The notes beneath the pieces are model-generated. The model searched no databases. It saw nothing but the letters and a program-made list of their open reading frames with translations, and had not been told where the DNA came from. A program made the position numbers and the translations under genes. A DNA stretch of 64,000 nt, taken from Dryocola clanedunensis_A. Its GTDB lineage: Bacteria > Pseudomonadota > Gammaproteobacteria > Enterobacterales > Enterobacteriaceae. Where the stretch lies: assembly GCA_038405435.1 (NCBI GenBank), contig JBBYHZ010000011.1; one strand, given 5' to 3'. This document shows positions 8,934 to 17,606 of this stretch, piece by piece. Every line of letters begins with the position of its first letter. Position 1 is the first letter of the stretch.

Positions 8934-9227
8934 TCAGTGATGGGTTTGCTGCTGAACCGTATTGCGGATCAGCCGCCAGGCGCTCCAGGCACCGAAGCCG
9001 CGTCTGCCCCAGCGCATCAGGAAGCTCGGGTGTCGAACGCTCCAGATGGCCATCACGCTGCTGGCGATGATGGCATAGCTGCGCAGGCTCATGATGGTCA
9101 GCCAGCCGCGATCGTAAGCGCCGGTCGCCTCCAGCCAGTCGCGTTTGCCCGCGCTCATATCCAGCCTCTGCTGCTGAATGCGGCTCAGCAGCAGCGCCTT
9201 ACGCTTGTCACGTTCGCGATCGCTCAT
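8934..9227 (-). CDS. yqjK: YqjK-like protein
   Basis: 97-aa basic protein with one central hydrophobic stretch (LRSYAIIASSVMAIWSV) between charged ends. It matches E. coli YqjK (99 aa) in the QQQRLD, TGAYDR and RRGFGAWSAWRL segments. It overlaps yqjE by 4 bp and is the last gene of the yqjD-yqjE-yqjK run. Its function has not been established. Confidence 0.88.
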   Translation of the reverse strand: MSDRERDKRKALLLSRIQQQRLDMSAGKRDWLEATGAYDRGWLTIMSLRSYAIIASSVMAIWSVRHPSFLMRWGRRGFGAWSAWRLIRNTVQQQTHH

Positions 9228-9622
9228 GACTTATCGTCCTCAAGCAGTTCACGGTCGTTCTCAAGCTCGCGGCGCGTATGGCGCAGCAGGGTTGACTGGC
9301 GGGACTTGTGCAACGTCCAGACGCCGCCTATCAGCGCCAGAGCCAGCAGCACAACGGTGGTCGCGATCATAGCGTTCAGACGATACTGCGGATCAACGGC
9401 CCAGATAACCAGCACCATCAGACTCATCAGCCCAAAGGCGGCAAACAGCATGGTTAAGCCAAGCATCAGCAGCAGCTGAACGAGATGGGCTTTCTCCTCT
9501 TCAAGTTCCACGACTGCCAGACGAACGCGTGTTTCCACCATCCCCACGAGGATGGTGACCAGACGCTGACCGATACCGAGGACGCCTTTACCCGGCCCTT
9601 GAGGTTGACGAGATTCAGCCAT
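9224..9622 (-). CDS. yqjE: Inner-membrane protein YqjE (DUF1469/phage holin III superfamily)
   Basis: 132 aa with a cytoplasmic amphipathic N-terminal region, two adjacent transmembrane helices (LLLMLGLTMLFAAFGLMSLM and the TTVVLLALALIGGVW region), and a charged tail rich in Arg and Glu. The start at 9622 (MAESRQPQG) is 2 bp after the yqjD stop; the longer reading to 9691 would overlap yqjD heavily and is not supported. It sits in the osmotic and stationary-phase associated yqj operon. Its molecular role is unknown. Confidence 0.88.
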   Translation of the reverse strand: MAESRQPQGPGKGVLGIGQRLVTILVGMVETRVRLAVVELEEEKAHLVQLLLMLGLTMLFAAFGLMSLMVLVIWAVDPQYRLNAMIATTVVLLALALIGGVWTLHKSRQSTLLRHTRRELENDRELLEDDKS

Positions 9623-9624
9623 AA

Positions 9625-9930
9625 TTAGCGTCGCGTCATCAGAACGCCCAGCACGACGCCAATCGCCGCACCAATACCTACGCCAGTCCATGGATTTTCA
9701 CGCACGTAGTCGTCAGCTTTTGCCGCCGCTTCACGCGTTTGTTTTGCAATCACATCGCTGGTGTCGCCCAGGCGGGAACGGCTCTCTTTAAGCGCTTTCT
9801 CTGCCTTACCGCGAAGCTTTTCCAGTTCCGATTTGGATTTGTCCGACGATGCGCTAAGCACCTCTTCGAGCGTATCTGCCAGGGATTTCAACTCAGCGCG
9901 CAAATGTTCTGATGTAGTATCTTTTGACAT
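9625..9930 (-). CDS. yqjD: Membrane-anchored ribosome-binding protein YqjD (ElaB/DUF883 family)
   Basis: 101 aa. It has a long soluble coiled-coil helix (LADTLEEVLSASSDKSKSEL onward), the YVRENPW motif, and a C-terminal glycine-zipper transmembrane helix (GVGIGAAIGVVLGVLM). E. coli YqjD anchors ribosomes to the inner membrane in stationary phase and is RpoS-dependent. It is the first member of the tight yqjD-E-K run, starting 36 bp after yqjC. Confidence 0.93.
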   Translation of the reverse strand: MSKDTTSEHLRAELKSLADTLEEVLSASSDKSKSELEKLRGKAEKALKESRSRLGDTSDVIAKQTREAAAKADDYVRENPWTGVGIGAAIGVVLGVLMTRR

Positions 9931-9966
9931 GGTTCTCTCCAGGTGTTTGAGGTTGGTCCTTCGATG

Positions 9967-10335
9967 CTAGTAATCGCGAGCTTCGAGATCTTTTAGTTCA
10001 TGTTCAGCTTCAGACAGTTTTTCTTCACGTTTGGTGATCTTGTCCGCGTCGCCTTTCTGGCGGGCTTCCTGAAGATCCGCTTTACGTTCAGCGATCTCTT
10101 CTTTCTGTTCGTCGATTTTCTTCTGGTGCTCGGCACGCAGGCTGCTGTCGGTACAGTTCGCGCGAACTTCTTTCAGCGCTTTATTTAGCCCGTCGATACG
10201 GTGCTGGTTCTGATGCTTTTCCGCATAGCCAATTTCACGCTGAATATCCGCCTCTTTTTCGCTGCATAAAGAAGCAGCATGAGTGGCGGACGTCAGGGAT
10301 AACAGAGCAATAGCCAGTACGGTACGATAATTCAT
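9967..10335 (-). CDS. yqjC: DUF1090 periplasmic protein YqjC
   Basis: 122-aa exported protein. The signal peptide is MNYRTVLAIALLSLTSATHA with cleavage at THA/AS. The mature part has two Cys residues (SLCSEKEAD and ANCTDSS) and a strongly charged C-terminal coiled coil of Glu/Lys/Asp. The start at 10335 gives a correct signal peptide; the extension to 10395 does not. Role unknown; E. coli YqjC is acid- and stationary-phase linked. It probably heads the yqjCDEK transcript. Confidence 0.9.
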   Translation of the reverse strand: MNYRTVLAIALLSLTSATHAASLCSEKEADIQREIGYAEKHQNQHRIDGLNKALKEVRANCTDSSLRAEHQKKIDEQKEEIAERKADLQEARQKGDADKITKREEKLSEAEHELKDLEARDY

Positions 10336-10443
10336 GGTTGTGACCTTCCATTGTGAAAGCGGGCATGTCCGCAAAGCAGCGGTTGCCAAGTCCAAAAATG
10401 CTGATTAAAGACGCTGATTTGGCGCGATTAAATCAAACTTAAG

Positions 10444-10483
10444 CATAGTCAAAAAGCGGATAAAAACCCAATTTTTGACTATG
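10444..10483. repeat. 12-bp inverted repeat between yqjC and mzrA
   Basis: CATAGTCAAAAA at 10444-10455 and TTTTTGACTATG at 10472-10483 are perfectly complementary, with a 16-bp spacer. It lies 22 bp past the mzrA stop and about 110 bp before yqjC. It could end the yqjA-mzrA transcript or be a dimeric regulator site for the yqjC promoter. Confidence 0.7.
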
Positions 10484-10504
10484 AATTAAGAATATTCAAC
10501 CGCT

Positions 10505-10882
10505 TCAGCCGATGCGGTCGCCGTGATTGCGCAGGCGGGAGAGCCAGTTGCTGGCGCTGTCATTATCTTCCTGCTGGGCAATAACATAGCCATGGGGCAG
10601 CGTCTTATAGAGCACTGCTTTAGCGGCTTCGCTTTGCGCGCTGGAATCAAACTTAATCAGCAGCGAGTTGTTTTCCGGGGTGATGCTTTTAAAGCGGATG
10701 CCGTTAGCATCCAGGTGATGCCAGACAGAAAAACCGTCGGGCATGCTGATACCCTGCTGGTTCGTGCTGATTTGCAGGGTGGATTCCGTTCGCTGCATGC
10801 CGGACCACACGAGCAGCGCGCTCGCGAATAGCCCGGCGATCAGTAACGCCGCCCGCAGGCGACGCAGTAATTCTGGTTTCAT
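10505..10882 (-). CDS. mzrA: EnvZ/OmpR modulator MzrA (YqjB)
   Basis: 125-aa inner-membrane protein: a single N-terminal transmembrane helix (RAALLIAGLFASALLVW) and a periplasmic domain with the family block SVWHHLDANGIRFKSITP and LPHGYVIA. E. coli MzrA binds EnvZ in the membrane and links the Cpx response to EnvZ/OmpR output. The start at 10882 (MKPELLRR) has AGAGGGATA upstream. It lies 10 bp after yqjA and is cotranscribed with it; in E. coli the pair is CpxR-controlled. Confidence 0.92.
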   Translation of the reverse strand: MKPELLRRLRAALLIAGLFASALLVWSGMQRTESTLQISTNQQGISMPDGFSVWHHLDANGIRFKSITPENNSLLIKFDSSAQSEAAKAVLYKTLPHGYVIAQQEDNDSASNWLSRLRNHGDRIG

Positions 10883-10892
10883 CGTTATCCCT

Positions 10893-11555
10893 CTAACCGC
10901 GGTTACCGTATTTCTTACGCCAGAGCACAATTAACGAACCGATCAGGCCAAACACCAGCAGCACGACGGGCAGCAGCATCAGGCAGGACATCAATGCATC
11001 TTCATATTTCAGGAATACCGGCGTTTTACCCAGCAGGTAGCCCAGGGAGGTGAGAATTAACACCCACAGCAGTCCGCTCATCCAGTTAAAGAACTGGAAG
11101 CGGGCATTACTCAGACCCGAAATTCCGGCAATAGTTGGTAACAAAGTGCGAACGAACGCAATAAATCTGCCGATTAACAGGGCGGAGAGGCCGTGCTTAT
11201 GGAAAAGGTTGTGCGCCCGCTGGTGATAGTGGGCGGGCAGATGCGAAAGCCAGTTCTGCACGATACGCGTATTACCCAGCCAGCGGCCCTGGATATAGCT
11301 CAGCCAGCAGCCGAGGCTGGCGGCGGTAGTCAGTAATAAAACGGTTTGCGGAAAGCCCATTGCCCCTTTGGCAATCAGGACGCCAACCAGCACCAGCAGG
11401 CTGTCGCCCGGCAGGAAAGCGGCGGGCAGTAAACCATTTTCAAGAAAGAGGATCATGAACAGGACAAAATAGAGCATGCCAATCATCCCGGGATTGGCGA
11501 GCGTTTCGAAATCCTGGCTCCACAGAGCGTTAAGCAGTTGGGTCAAAAGTTCCAT
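10893..11555 (-). CDS. yqjA: DedA-family membrane protein YqjA
   Basis: 220 aa, a DedA/SNARE-associated family protein with about five to six hydrophobic segments. Visible motifs are FLENGLLPAAFLPGDSLL near residue 38 (with the membrane-embedded Glu/Asp), GRFIAFVRTLLPTIAGISG and NWMSGLLWV. In E. coli it supports membrane potential and osmotic/alkaline pH tolerance and overlaps functionally with YghB; the superfamily is associated with undecaprenyl-phosphate and lipid translocation. It is the first gene of the yqjA-mzrA operon. Confidence 0.94.
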   Translation of the reverse strand: MELLTQLLNALWSQDFETLANPGMIGMLYFVLFMILFLENGLLPAAFLPGDSLLVLVGVLIAKGAMGFPQTVLLLTTAASLGCWLSYIQGRWLGNTRIVQNWLSHLPAHYHQRAHNLFHKHGLSALLIGRFIAFVRTLLPTIAGISGLSNARFQFFNWMSGLLWVLILTSLGYLLGKTPVFLKYEDALMSCLMLLPVVLLVFGLIGSLIVLWRKKYGNRG

Positions 11556-11884
11556 TCAGTGTTCCTGGCACATCGATTAAGGTCGCCGGTATGAATCGGG
11601 TCGGATAATAAAGCGGCGCTGGAGTTGATTTTATTTAGCCGCTTGCAAAACAGCCCGCTCAGTTCACTCGCCACCCCTCCTTGTGTGATCGAATTAACCG
11701 CTGGAAGACAAAGCGCTTCAGGGACTGTGAAATTGCATCTAATTGTAACAAAGCCACGGGTAAAGCGTCAGATAAATTGTGGTTTGTTGAGGATTGATTT
11801 TGCTTACCGGGGAGGGGGCTGGCGAGGGTATTTACAAACGCTGACACTATTGGTTGGTTTGCTTACCCCCGCGGGCAGAAATGA
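11556..11884. other. Intergenic region between exuR and yqjA, no gene seen
   Basis: 329 bp containing the yqjA promoter region. Short open frames on both strands have no family signal. No strong terminator hairpin was found after exuR, so read-through into yqjA remains possible. A CpxR-type repeat was not identified with confidence. Confidence 0.4.
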
Positions 11885-12661
11885 CTATTTTTGACCGTTT
11901 GACGCGGTTTCCAGATGAACCACGGGGTTTTCCGCAAACAGGTAGCGGTCAGCGTTGAATTCGAAGTCGTCGCTGGTGGCGTTGAACAGCATCTGCTTGG
12001 TATTTTCCAGGTGCTGCCACATAGCAAGTTTTGCCCCGTGCGGGTCTTTGCGGATCAGCGCTTTAAGAATATTGTCGTGGTCGTCGCACCAGTTATCCAC
12101 CGTGCGCATATCAATGTGTTCATGAAGCTTCTGCCAGTATGGGTTATGAATACGCTGGCTCCACATTTTTTCCACGATAGCCGCCAGCGCGCTGTTCTGC
12201 GTGGCAAGGGCAACCTGAATATGAAAATGCAAATCCCACTCTGAATCCCGGAAGCTCATCTCTTTGCGGGCCATCTCCTGAATTTCCATCAGCTTCACAA
12301 TATCCTGCTTGGTCACCTGAGTGGCGGCAAATTCAGCAATATTGCTTTCGATAAGCTGGCGCGCCTGCAGCAGCTCAAAAGGCCCAAAGCTGGCAAATTC
12401 AACACGTTCATCGGGGATATTGGTATGTTTGGCCTGGCTGGAAATAACGTGAATGCCGGAGCCTTTACGCACTTCGACGTAGCCTTCCACTTCCAGCATG
12501 ATTATCGCTTCGCGCACCACCGTGCGGCTGACGTTCTTTTCCTCAGCGATAAAGCGTTCGGCGGGGAGTTTTTCACCCACGTGATAGACGCCGCTTTCAA
12601 TGCGGTGTTTTAGCTCAGCGGCCAGCTGCTGATACAGGCGGCGGGGTTCCATGACTTCCAT
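11885..12661 (-). CDS. exuR: Hexuronate regulon repressor ExuR (GntR/FadR family)
   Basis: 258 aa. The N-terminal GntR winged helix (PRRLYQQLAAELKHRI, KLPAERFIAEEKNVSRTVVR, GSGIHVIS) is followed by a C-terminal all-helical FCD ligand-binding domain (LIESNIAEFAATQV, DSEWDLHFHIQVAL). It represses exuT, uxaCA and other galacturonate/glucuronate genes until a hexuronate is bound. It is very close to E. coli ExuR. A candidate operator lies 33 bp upstream, consistent with autoregulation. Confidence 0.95.
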   Translation of the reverse strand: MEVMEPRRLYQQLAAELKHRIESGVYHVGEKLPAERFIAEEKNVSRTVVREAIIMLEVEGYVEVRKGSGIHVISSQAKHTNIPDERVEFASFGPFELLQARQLIESNIAEFAATQVTKQDIVKLMEIQEMARKEMSFRDSEWDLHFHIQVALATQNSALAAIVEKMWSQRIHNPYWQKLHEHIDMRTVDNWCDDHDNILKALIRKDPHGAKLAMWQHLENTKQMLFNATSDDFEFNADRYLFAENPVVHLETASNGQK

Positions 12662-12693
12662 TTAAGGCTCCGGGGGGATACGGCAAGTGACAT

Positions 12694-12711
12694 GATTTGT
12701 TATACCACTTT
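12694..12711 (-). promoter_or_regulatory. Candidate ExuR/UxuR operator upstream of exuR
   Basis: On the minus strand the site reads AAAGTGGTATAACAAATC, matching 14 of 18 positions of the AAATTGGTATACCAATTT-type ExuR/UxuR consensus remembered from E. coli. It lies in the exuR promoter region. The assignment is by motif only. Confidence 0.5.
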
Positions 12712-12747
12712 TCTGATATTCGCTCTAGTTTGTCCCTGTGCTCAAAA

Positions 12748-12775
12748 ATGCGAAAGCCGCCTTTCGGCGGCTTTT
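12748..12775. terminator. Terminator downstream of exuT
   Basis: AAGCCGCC-TTTC-GGCGGCTT forms an 8-bp GC-rich stem with A/T runs on both sides, so it could work in either direction. It lies 20 bp after the exuT stop on the minus strand. Confidence 0.85.
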
Positions 12776-12792
12776 GAGAGAACGCTCAACAA

Positions 12793-14094
12793 TCACGACT
12801 GAGGAACGGCTGGCCCCGTTTTTGACGGCGTCTTAAGCTCGCTAATCGGCTGGTTCTTCAGCACGGTCCAGATAACCAGCGCGCCGAGCAGATCGAAGAC
12901 GGCCAGAGCCGCGAACAGCGGGCTGAAGCCCAGCGTATCCGCCAGTGCGCCAACGACCAGCGCAAACAGCGTACTCGCGGTCCACGCTGCCATGCCTGTC
13001 AGACCGTTTGCCGTTGCCACTTCGTTACGGCCAAACACGTCAGAGGAAAGGGTAATCAGCGCGCCGGAAAGCGCCTGGTGAGCAAAGCCACCCACGCACA
13101 GCAGCGCGATAGCCGCATACGGGCTGGTAAACAGGCCGATGGTGCCTGGACCAATCATCAGCACCGCGCCCATGGTGACCACCATCTTGCGGGAAACAAT
13201 CAGGTTCACGCCGAACCAGCGCTGGAACAGCGGAGGCAGATAGCCGCCAAGAATACAGCCGAGATCGGCGAACAGCATTGGCATCCAGGCGAACATGGCG
13301 ATGTGTTTTAAATCAAAGCCATACACCTTGAACATAAACAGCGGGATCCAGGCGTTGAAGGTCCCCCAGGCCGGTTCTGCCAGGAAGCGCGGCAGGGCAA
13401 TGCCCCAGAACTGGCGGTTCTGCACGATCTGCCAGGCGGACATCTTCTTGCTGTTGTTGGTCTGGTGATGGGCTTCCTGGCCGCCAATAATATATTCACG
13501 CTCTTCTTCGGTGAGTTTTTTCTGATCGCGCGGGTGCTTGTAGAAAATCAGCCACGCCATGGCCCAGGCGAAGCTCAGCACGCCGGAGATAATAAACGCC
13601 ATCTGCCAGCTGTGCATCAGGATGGCCCAGACCACCAGCGGCGGCGCAACCATCGCACCGATGGACGAACCGACGTTAAAGTAGCCTACCGCGATGGAGC
13701 GCTCTTTCGCCGGGAACCATTCGCTGCTGGCTTTCAGACCCGCAGGGATCATGGCCGCTTCCGCAGCGCCTACCGCACCACGGGCGACGGCCAGGCCACC
13801 CCAGCTTCCTGCAAGCGCCGTCGCACCACAGAAGATCGCCCAGGCGATGGCGAAGAAGGCATAGCCAATTTTGGTGCCCAGGACGTCAAGCACGTAGCCC
13901 GCAACGGGCTGCATGATGGTATAGCAGGCCGAATAGGCCGCGATAATATAAGAATATTGCTGCGTCGAAATGTGCAGCTCCTGCATCAGAGTCGGTGCGG
14001 CAGCCGCCACGGTATTACGAGTAAGATAGCCCAGCACCGTACCCAGCGTAACCAGTGCAATCATGTACCAGCGCAAGCCTTTAATCTTTCGCAT
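12793..14094 (-). CDS. exuT: Hexuronate/proton symporter ExuT (MFS)
   Basis: 433-aa major facilitator protein with twelve predicted transmembrane helices. It takes up galacturonate and glucuronate. Matches to E. coli ExuT run through the whole length (GLRWYMIALVTLGTVLGYLT, SSEWFPAKERSIAVGYFNVG, NEVATANGLTGM). The start at 14094 has GAGGATCGAA directly before it; the ATG at 14106 overlaps that ribosome site. It is divergent from uxaC over a 484-bp regulatory region. Confidence 0.95.
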   Translation of the reverse strand: MRKIKGLRWYMIALVTLGTVLGYLTRNTVAAAAPTLMQELHISTQQYSYIIAAYSACYTIMQPVAGYVLDVLGTKIGYAFFAIAWAIFCGATALAGSWGGLAVARGAVGAAEAAMIPAGLKASSEWFPAKERSIAVGYFNVGSSIGAMVAPPLVVWAILMHSWQMAFIISGVLSFAWAMAWLIFYKHPRDQKKLTEEEREYIIGGQEAHHQTNNSKKMSAWQIVQNRQFWGIALPRFLAEPAWGTFNAWIPLFMFKVYGFDLKHIAMFAWMPMLFADLGCILGGYLPPLFQRWFGVNLIVSRKMVVTMGAVLMIGPGTIGLFTSPYAAIALLCVGGFAHQALSGALITLSSDVFGRNEVATANGLTGMAAWTASTLFALVVGALADTLGFSPLFAALAVFDLLGALVIWTVLKNQPISELKTPSKTGPAVPQS

Positions 14095-14578
14095 TTCGAT
14101 CCTCATCCCGTCTTTTTACAGCCCCGCGAGCGCGGCTGACGTCAGGCTCGTGCCTGAACGTGAGTCTTTTGAAGGGTTGCCTGCCGGGGGTATTACCCGG
14201 TAAGACCCGTACCTTGCCATAAATTAAAAAGTGCCTTTGGCAAACCCGGTGTCCTTACCGTCGTGCGCGGCTTTGAATGCCAGCGTCTGAATCTGTCCGT
14301 GTTAAGAGGTATTGCGACGGCTGCAAGATAACTTGTCATACAGCTTTAAAAGTTGAGTGACATCACAAAAGGGTTTTTTAGGCCTTTCAGGGCGGGAGCG
14401 GCTTTGGAGCCAGCGTTGACGCGGGTTTTGGGCTGATTTTATACAGAGTATTAACAATAAAAGTATGGTTTTTGTGATGAATCCCGCAAAAATCCGCTCC
14501 GTTCGCGCAAATTGGTGTGATAACTTTGTCGTCATTATGCGCAAGCATCGAACTGCTATGAACTGAGGAATCCCTACC
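14095..14578. promoter_or_regulatory. Divergent exuT / uxaC control region
   Basis: 484 bp between the divergent hexuronate genes. Two candidate ExuR sites are visible: AACTTGTCATACAGCTTT at 14330-14347 (12/18 to the consensus) and AAATTGGTGTGATAACTTT at 14509-14527, which is closer to uxaC. A TTTGTGATGAATCCCGCAAA sequence at 14470-14489 resembles a weak CRP half-site. A uxaC ribosome site (TGAGGAA) lies about 10 bases before its ATG. No convincing gene is present; a minus-strand open frame has no family signal. Confidence 0.5.
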
Positions 14579-15988
14579 ATGACCCCGTTTATGACTGAAG
14601 ATTTTCTTCTGGATACCGAATTCGCCCGCCGCCTGTATCATGACTACGCGAAAGATGAGCCAATTTTTGACTACCACTGCCATCTTCCGCCGCAGCAGGT
14701 TGCCGAGGACTACCGTTTTAAAAACCTGTATGACATCTGGCTGAAAGGCGATCACTACAAATGGCGCGCCATGCGTACCAACGGCGTGGCCGAGCGCCTG
14801 TGTACCGGCGATGCCAGCGACCGCGAAAAGTTTGATGCCTGGGCCGCCACCGTACCGCACTGTATCGGTAACCCGCTCTACCACTGGACCCACCTTGAGC
14901 TGCGCCGTCCGTTCGGCGTTACCGGCAAGCTGCTTTCCCCTGCCACCGCCGATGAGATCTGGAACGAGTGCAGCGACCTGCTGGCGCAGGATGCCTTCAG
15001 CGCGCGCGGCATCATGAAGCAGATGAACGTGAAAATGGCGGGGACCACCGACGATCCGATCGACGATCTGCGCTACCACCGTCAGATCGCCGAAGACGGC
15101 TTCGACGTAAAAGTGCTGCCAAGCTGGCGCCCGGACAAAGCGTTTAACATCGAGCAGGCGACCTTTGCCGACTATATGAGCAGGCTGGCGGAAGTCTCCG
15201 ACACCGATATTCGTCGCTTCAGCGATCTGCTGACGGCGCTGAACAAACGTCTGGACCACTTTGCCGCCCACGGCTGTAAAGTATCCGACCACGCGCTGGA
15301 CGTCGTGCTGTTTGCCGAAGCGGACGAAGCTACGCTGGACGGTATTCTGGCAAGCCGCCTGGCGGGCAACGAGCTGAGCGAGCACGAAGTCGCGCAGTTT
15401 AAAACCGCAGTTCTGGTCTGGCTGGGATCGCAGTACAGCCGCCGCGGCTGGGTGCAGCAGTACCACATCGGCGCGCTGCGCAATAACAACCAGCGCCAGT
15501 TCAGACTGCTGGGCGCGGATGTGGGCTTTGACTCCATCAACGACCGTCCGCTGGCGATCGAGCTTTCCCGCCTGCTGAGCAAGCAGAATGAAAACAACGA
15601 GCTGCCAAAAACCATTCTTTACTGCCTGAACCCGCGCGATAACGAAGTGATCGGCACCATGGTCGGTAACTTCCAGGGCGAAGGGATGCCGGGCAAGATG
15701 CAGTTTGGCTCCGGCTGGTGGTTTAACGATCAGAAAGACGGCATGGAGCGCCAGATGACCCAGCTCGCGCAGCTCGGCCTGCTGAGCCGCTTTGTCGGCA
15801 TGCTGACCGACAGCCGCAGCTTCCTGTCTTACACCCGCCATGAATACTTCCGCCGCATCCTCTGCCAGATGATTGGCCGCTGGGTTGCTGCGGGTGAGGC
15901 ACCGGCGGACATCCAGCTGCTGGGCGGCATGGTGAAAAACATCTGCTTTAACAACGCCAAAGAATACTTCGGCATTGAACTGAACTAG
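14579..15988 (+). CDS. uxaC: Uronate (glucuronate/galacturonate) isomerase UxaC
   Basis: 469 aa, about 85-90% like E. coli UxaC by eye. It converts D-glucuronate to D-fructuronate and D-galacturonate to D-tagaturonate, the first cytosolic step after ExuT import. It has an amidohydrolase-superfamily TIM barrel with the metal-binding pair in FDYHCHLPP near residue 33, plus RGWVQQYHIGALRNNN and the FVGMLTDSRSFLSYTRHEYF block. It is followed after 17 bp by uxaA in the same operon. Confidence 0.97.
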   Translation: MTPFMTEDFLLDTEFARRLYHDYAKDEPIFDYHCHLPPQQVAEDYRFKNLYDIWLKGDHYKWRAMRTNGVAERLCTGDASDREKFDAWAATVPHCIGNPLYHWTHLELRRPFGVTGKLLSPATADEIWNECSDLLAQDAFSARGIMKQMNVKMAGTTDDPIDDLRYHRQIAEDGFDVKVLPSWRPDKAFNIEQATFADYMSRLAEVSDTDIRRFSDLLTALNKRLDHFAAHGCKVSDHALDVVLFAEADEATLDGILASRLAGNELSEHEVAQFKTAVLVWLGSQYSRRGWVQQYHIGALRNNNQRQFRLLGADVGFDSINDRPLAIELSRLLSKQNENNELPKTILYCLNPRDNEVIGTMVGNFQGEGMPGKMQFGSGWWFNDQKDGMERQMTQLAQLGLLSRFVGMLTDSRSFLSYTRHEYFRRILCQMIGRWVAAGEAPADIQLLGGMVKNICFNNAKEYFGIELN

Positions 15989-16005
15989 TCGGGACCGAGG
16001 CTGAT

Positions 16006-17493
16006 ATGCAATACATCAAGATCCATGCGCAGGACAACGTCGCCGTCGCGTTAGTGGACCTGGCAGAAGGCGAAGTGATTGCCGTTGAGGGCGCGGAAAT
16101 TACCCTGCGCCAGCCGGTCGCGCGCGGCCATAAGTTTGCGCTGGGGGCCATAGCCCAGGGCGAGAACGTGATTAAATATGGCCTGCCGATTGGTCATGCG
16201 CTGGCGGCCATTGAAGCGGGCGAGCATATTCATTCCCACAATGCGCGCACCAACCTCAGCGATCTGGATGAATATCGCTATCAGCCTGACGTGCTGGAAC
16301 TTGCGGAGCAGGCCGCAGATCGTGACGTAAATATTTACCGCCGTGCCGACGGCGCGGTCGGGGTGCGTAACGAGCTGTGGATCCTGCCGACGGTCGGCTG
16401 CGTGAACGGCATTGCGCGGCAGATCCAGAATCGCTTCCTGAAGCAGAACAACGACGCGGAAGATATCGACGGCGTGTTCCTGTTCAGCCACCCGTTCGGC
16501 TGTTCCCAGCTGGGGGAAGACCACATCAACACCCGCACCATGCTGCAAAACATGGTGCATCACCCGAACGCGGGCGCGGTGCTGGTTATCGGCCTGGGCT
16601 GTGAAAACAACCAGGTGAACGCCTTCCGCGAAACGCTGGGGGAATACGACTCCGGGCGCGTGCGCTTTATGATCTGCCAGCAGCAGGACGATGAGGTGGA
16701 AGCAGGGCTTGAGCAGCTGCAGGAGCTGTACGAAGCAATGCGTCACGACAGGCGCGAGGCGGGCAAGCTCAGCGAACTGAAGTTCGGTCTGGAGTGCGGC
16801 GGCTCTGACGGTCTGTCCGGCATCACTGCCAACCCAATGCTCGGGCGCTTCTCGGACTATATGGTGGCGAACGGCGGCACCACGGTGCTGACGGAAGTGC
16901 CGGAAATGTTCGGCGCCGAACGCATCCTGATGAGCCACTGCCGCGACGAAGCAACCTTTGATAAAACCGTCGCCATGGTTAACGACTTTAAACAGTACTT
17001 TATTGCCCACAACCAGCCGATTTACGAAAACCCGTCGCCGGGTAACAAAGCTGGCGGCATCACCACGCTCGAAGAGAAATCCCTCGGCTGCACCCAAAAG
17101 GCGGGCGAGAGCGAAGTGGTGGACGTGCTGCGCTACGGCGAACGGCTGAAAACGCCGGGCCTGAACCTGCTGAGCGCGCCGGGCAACGATGCGGTAGCGA
17201 CCAGCGCGCTGGCCGGGGCGGGATGCCATATGGTGCTGTTCAGCACCGGACGCGGCACGCCGTACGGCGGCTTTGTGCCAACCGTGAAAATCGCCACTAA
17301 CAGCGAGCTGGCGGCGAAAAAACCGCACTGGATTGATTTTGACGCGGGGCAGTTACTACACGGCAGCGACATGCCGACCCTGCTTAATCAGTTCATCGAC
17401 CGTATCGTTGACATCGCCAACGGCAAAAAAACCTGTAATGAACGCAACGACTTCCGTGAACTTGCTATCTTTAAAAGCGGAGTAACATTGTAA
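16006..17493 (+). CDS. uxaA: Altronate dehydratase UxaA
   Basis: 495 aa. Converts D-altronate to 2-keto-3-deoxygluconate in the galacturonate branch. The N-terminal SAF domain (about 1-90, IHAQDNVAVALVDL) precedes the long UxaA catalytic domain with conserved His/Cys motifs (GCVNGIAR, FSHPFGCSQLGEDH, ECGGSDGLSGITANP). It is second in the uxaC-uxaA operon. The altronate oxidoreductase uxaB, which lies elsewhere in E. coli, is not in this window. Confidence 0.96.
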   Translation: MQYIKIHAQDNVAVALVDLAEGEVIAVEGAEITLRQPVARGHKFALGAIAQGENVIKYGLPIGHALAAIEAGEHIHSHNARTNLSDLDEYRYQPDVLELAEQAADRDVNIYRRADGAVGVRNELWILPTVGCVNGIARQIQNRFLKQNNDAEDIDGVFLFSHPFGCSQLGEDHINTRTMLQNMVHHPNAGAVLVIGLGCENNQVNAFRETLGEYDSGRVRFMICQQQDDEVEAGLEQLQELYEAMRHDRREAGKLSELKFGLECGGSDGLSGITANPMLGRFSDYMVANGGTTVLTEVPEMFGAERILMSHCRDEATFDKTVAMVNDFKQYFIAHNQPIYENPSPGNKAGGITTLEEKSLGCTQKAGESEVVDVLRYGERLKTPGLNLLSAPGNDAVATSALAGAGCHMVLFSTGRGTPYGGFVPTVKIATNSELAAKKPHWIDFDAGQLLHGSDMPTLLNQFIDRIVDIANGKKTCNERNDFRELAIFKSGVTL

Positions 17494-17606
17494 CTCCGGG
17501 CTGGAAAGCAGCGCGTCGCCCGTCGATTTTCTGGTGGATGACGCTGCCGCTACTCCCCCTACGTAGAGGCGTACCAGACACAGCCGGAGGCTGGCAAGGA
17601 CAGAAC

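Noticed and set aside
14387..15841. 484-codon minus-strand frame opposite uxaC
   Set aside because: It is antisense to a full, well-conserved uxaC in GC-rich DNA, has no family signal and runs on as a codon-bias shadow.
16051..17328. 425-codon minus-strand frame opposite uxaA
   Set aside because: Same reason: antisense shadow of a conserved enzyme gene, Arg/His/Ala-rich composition.
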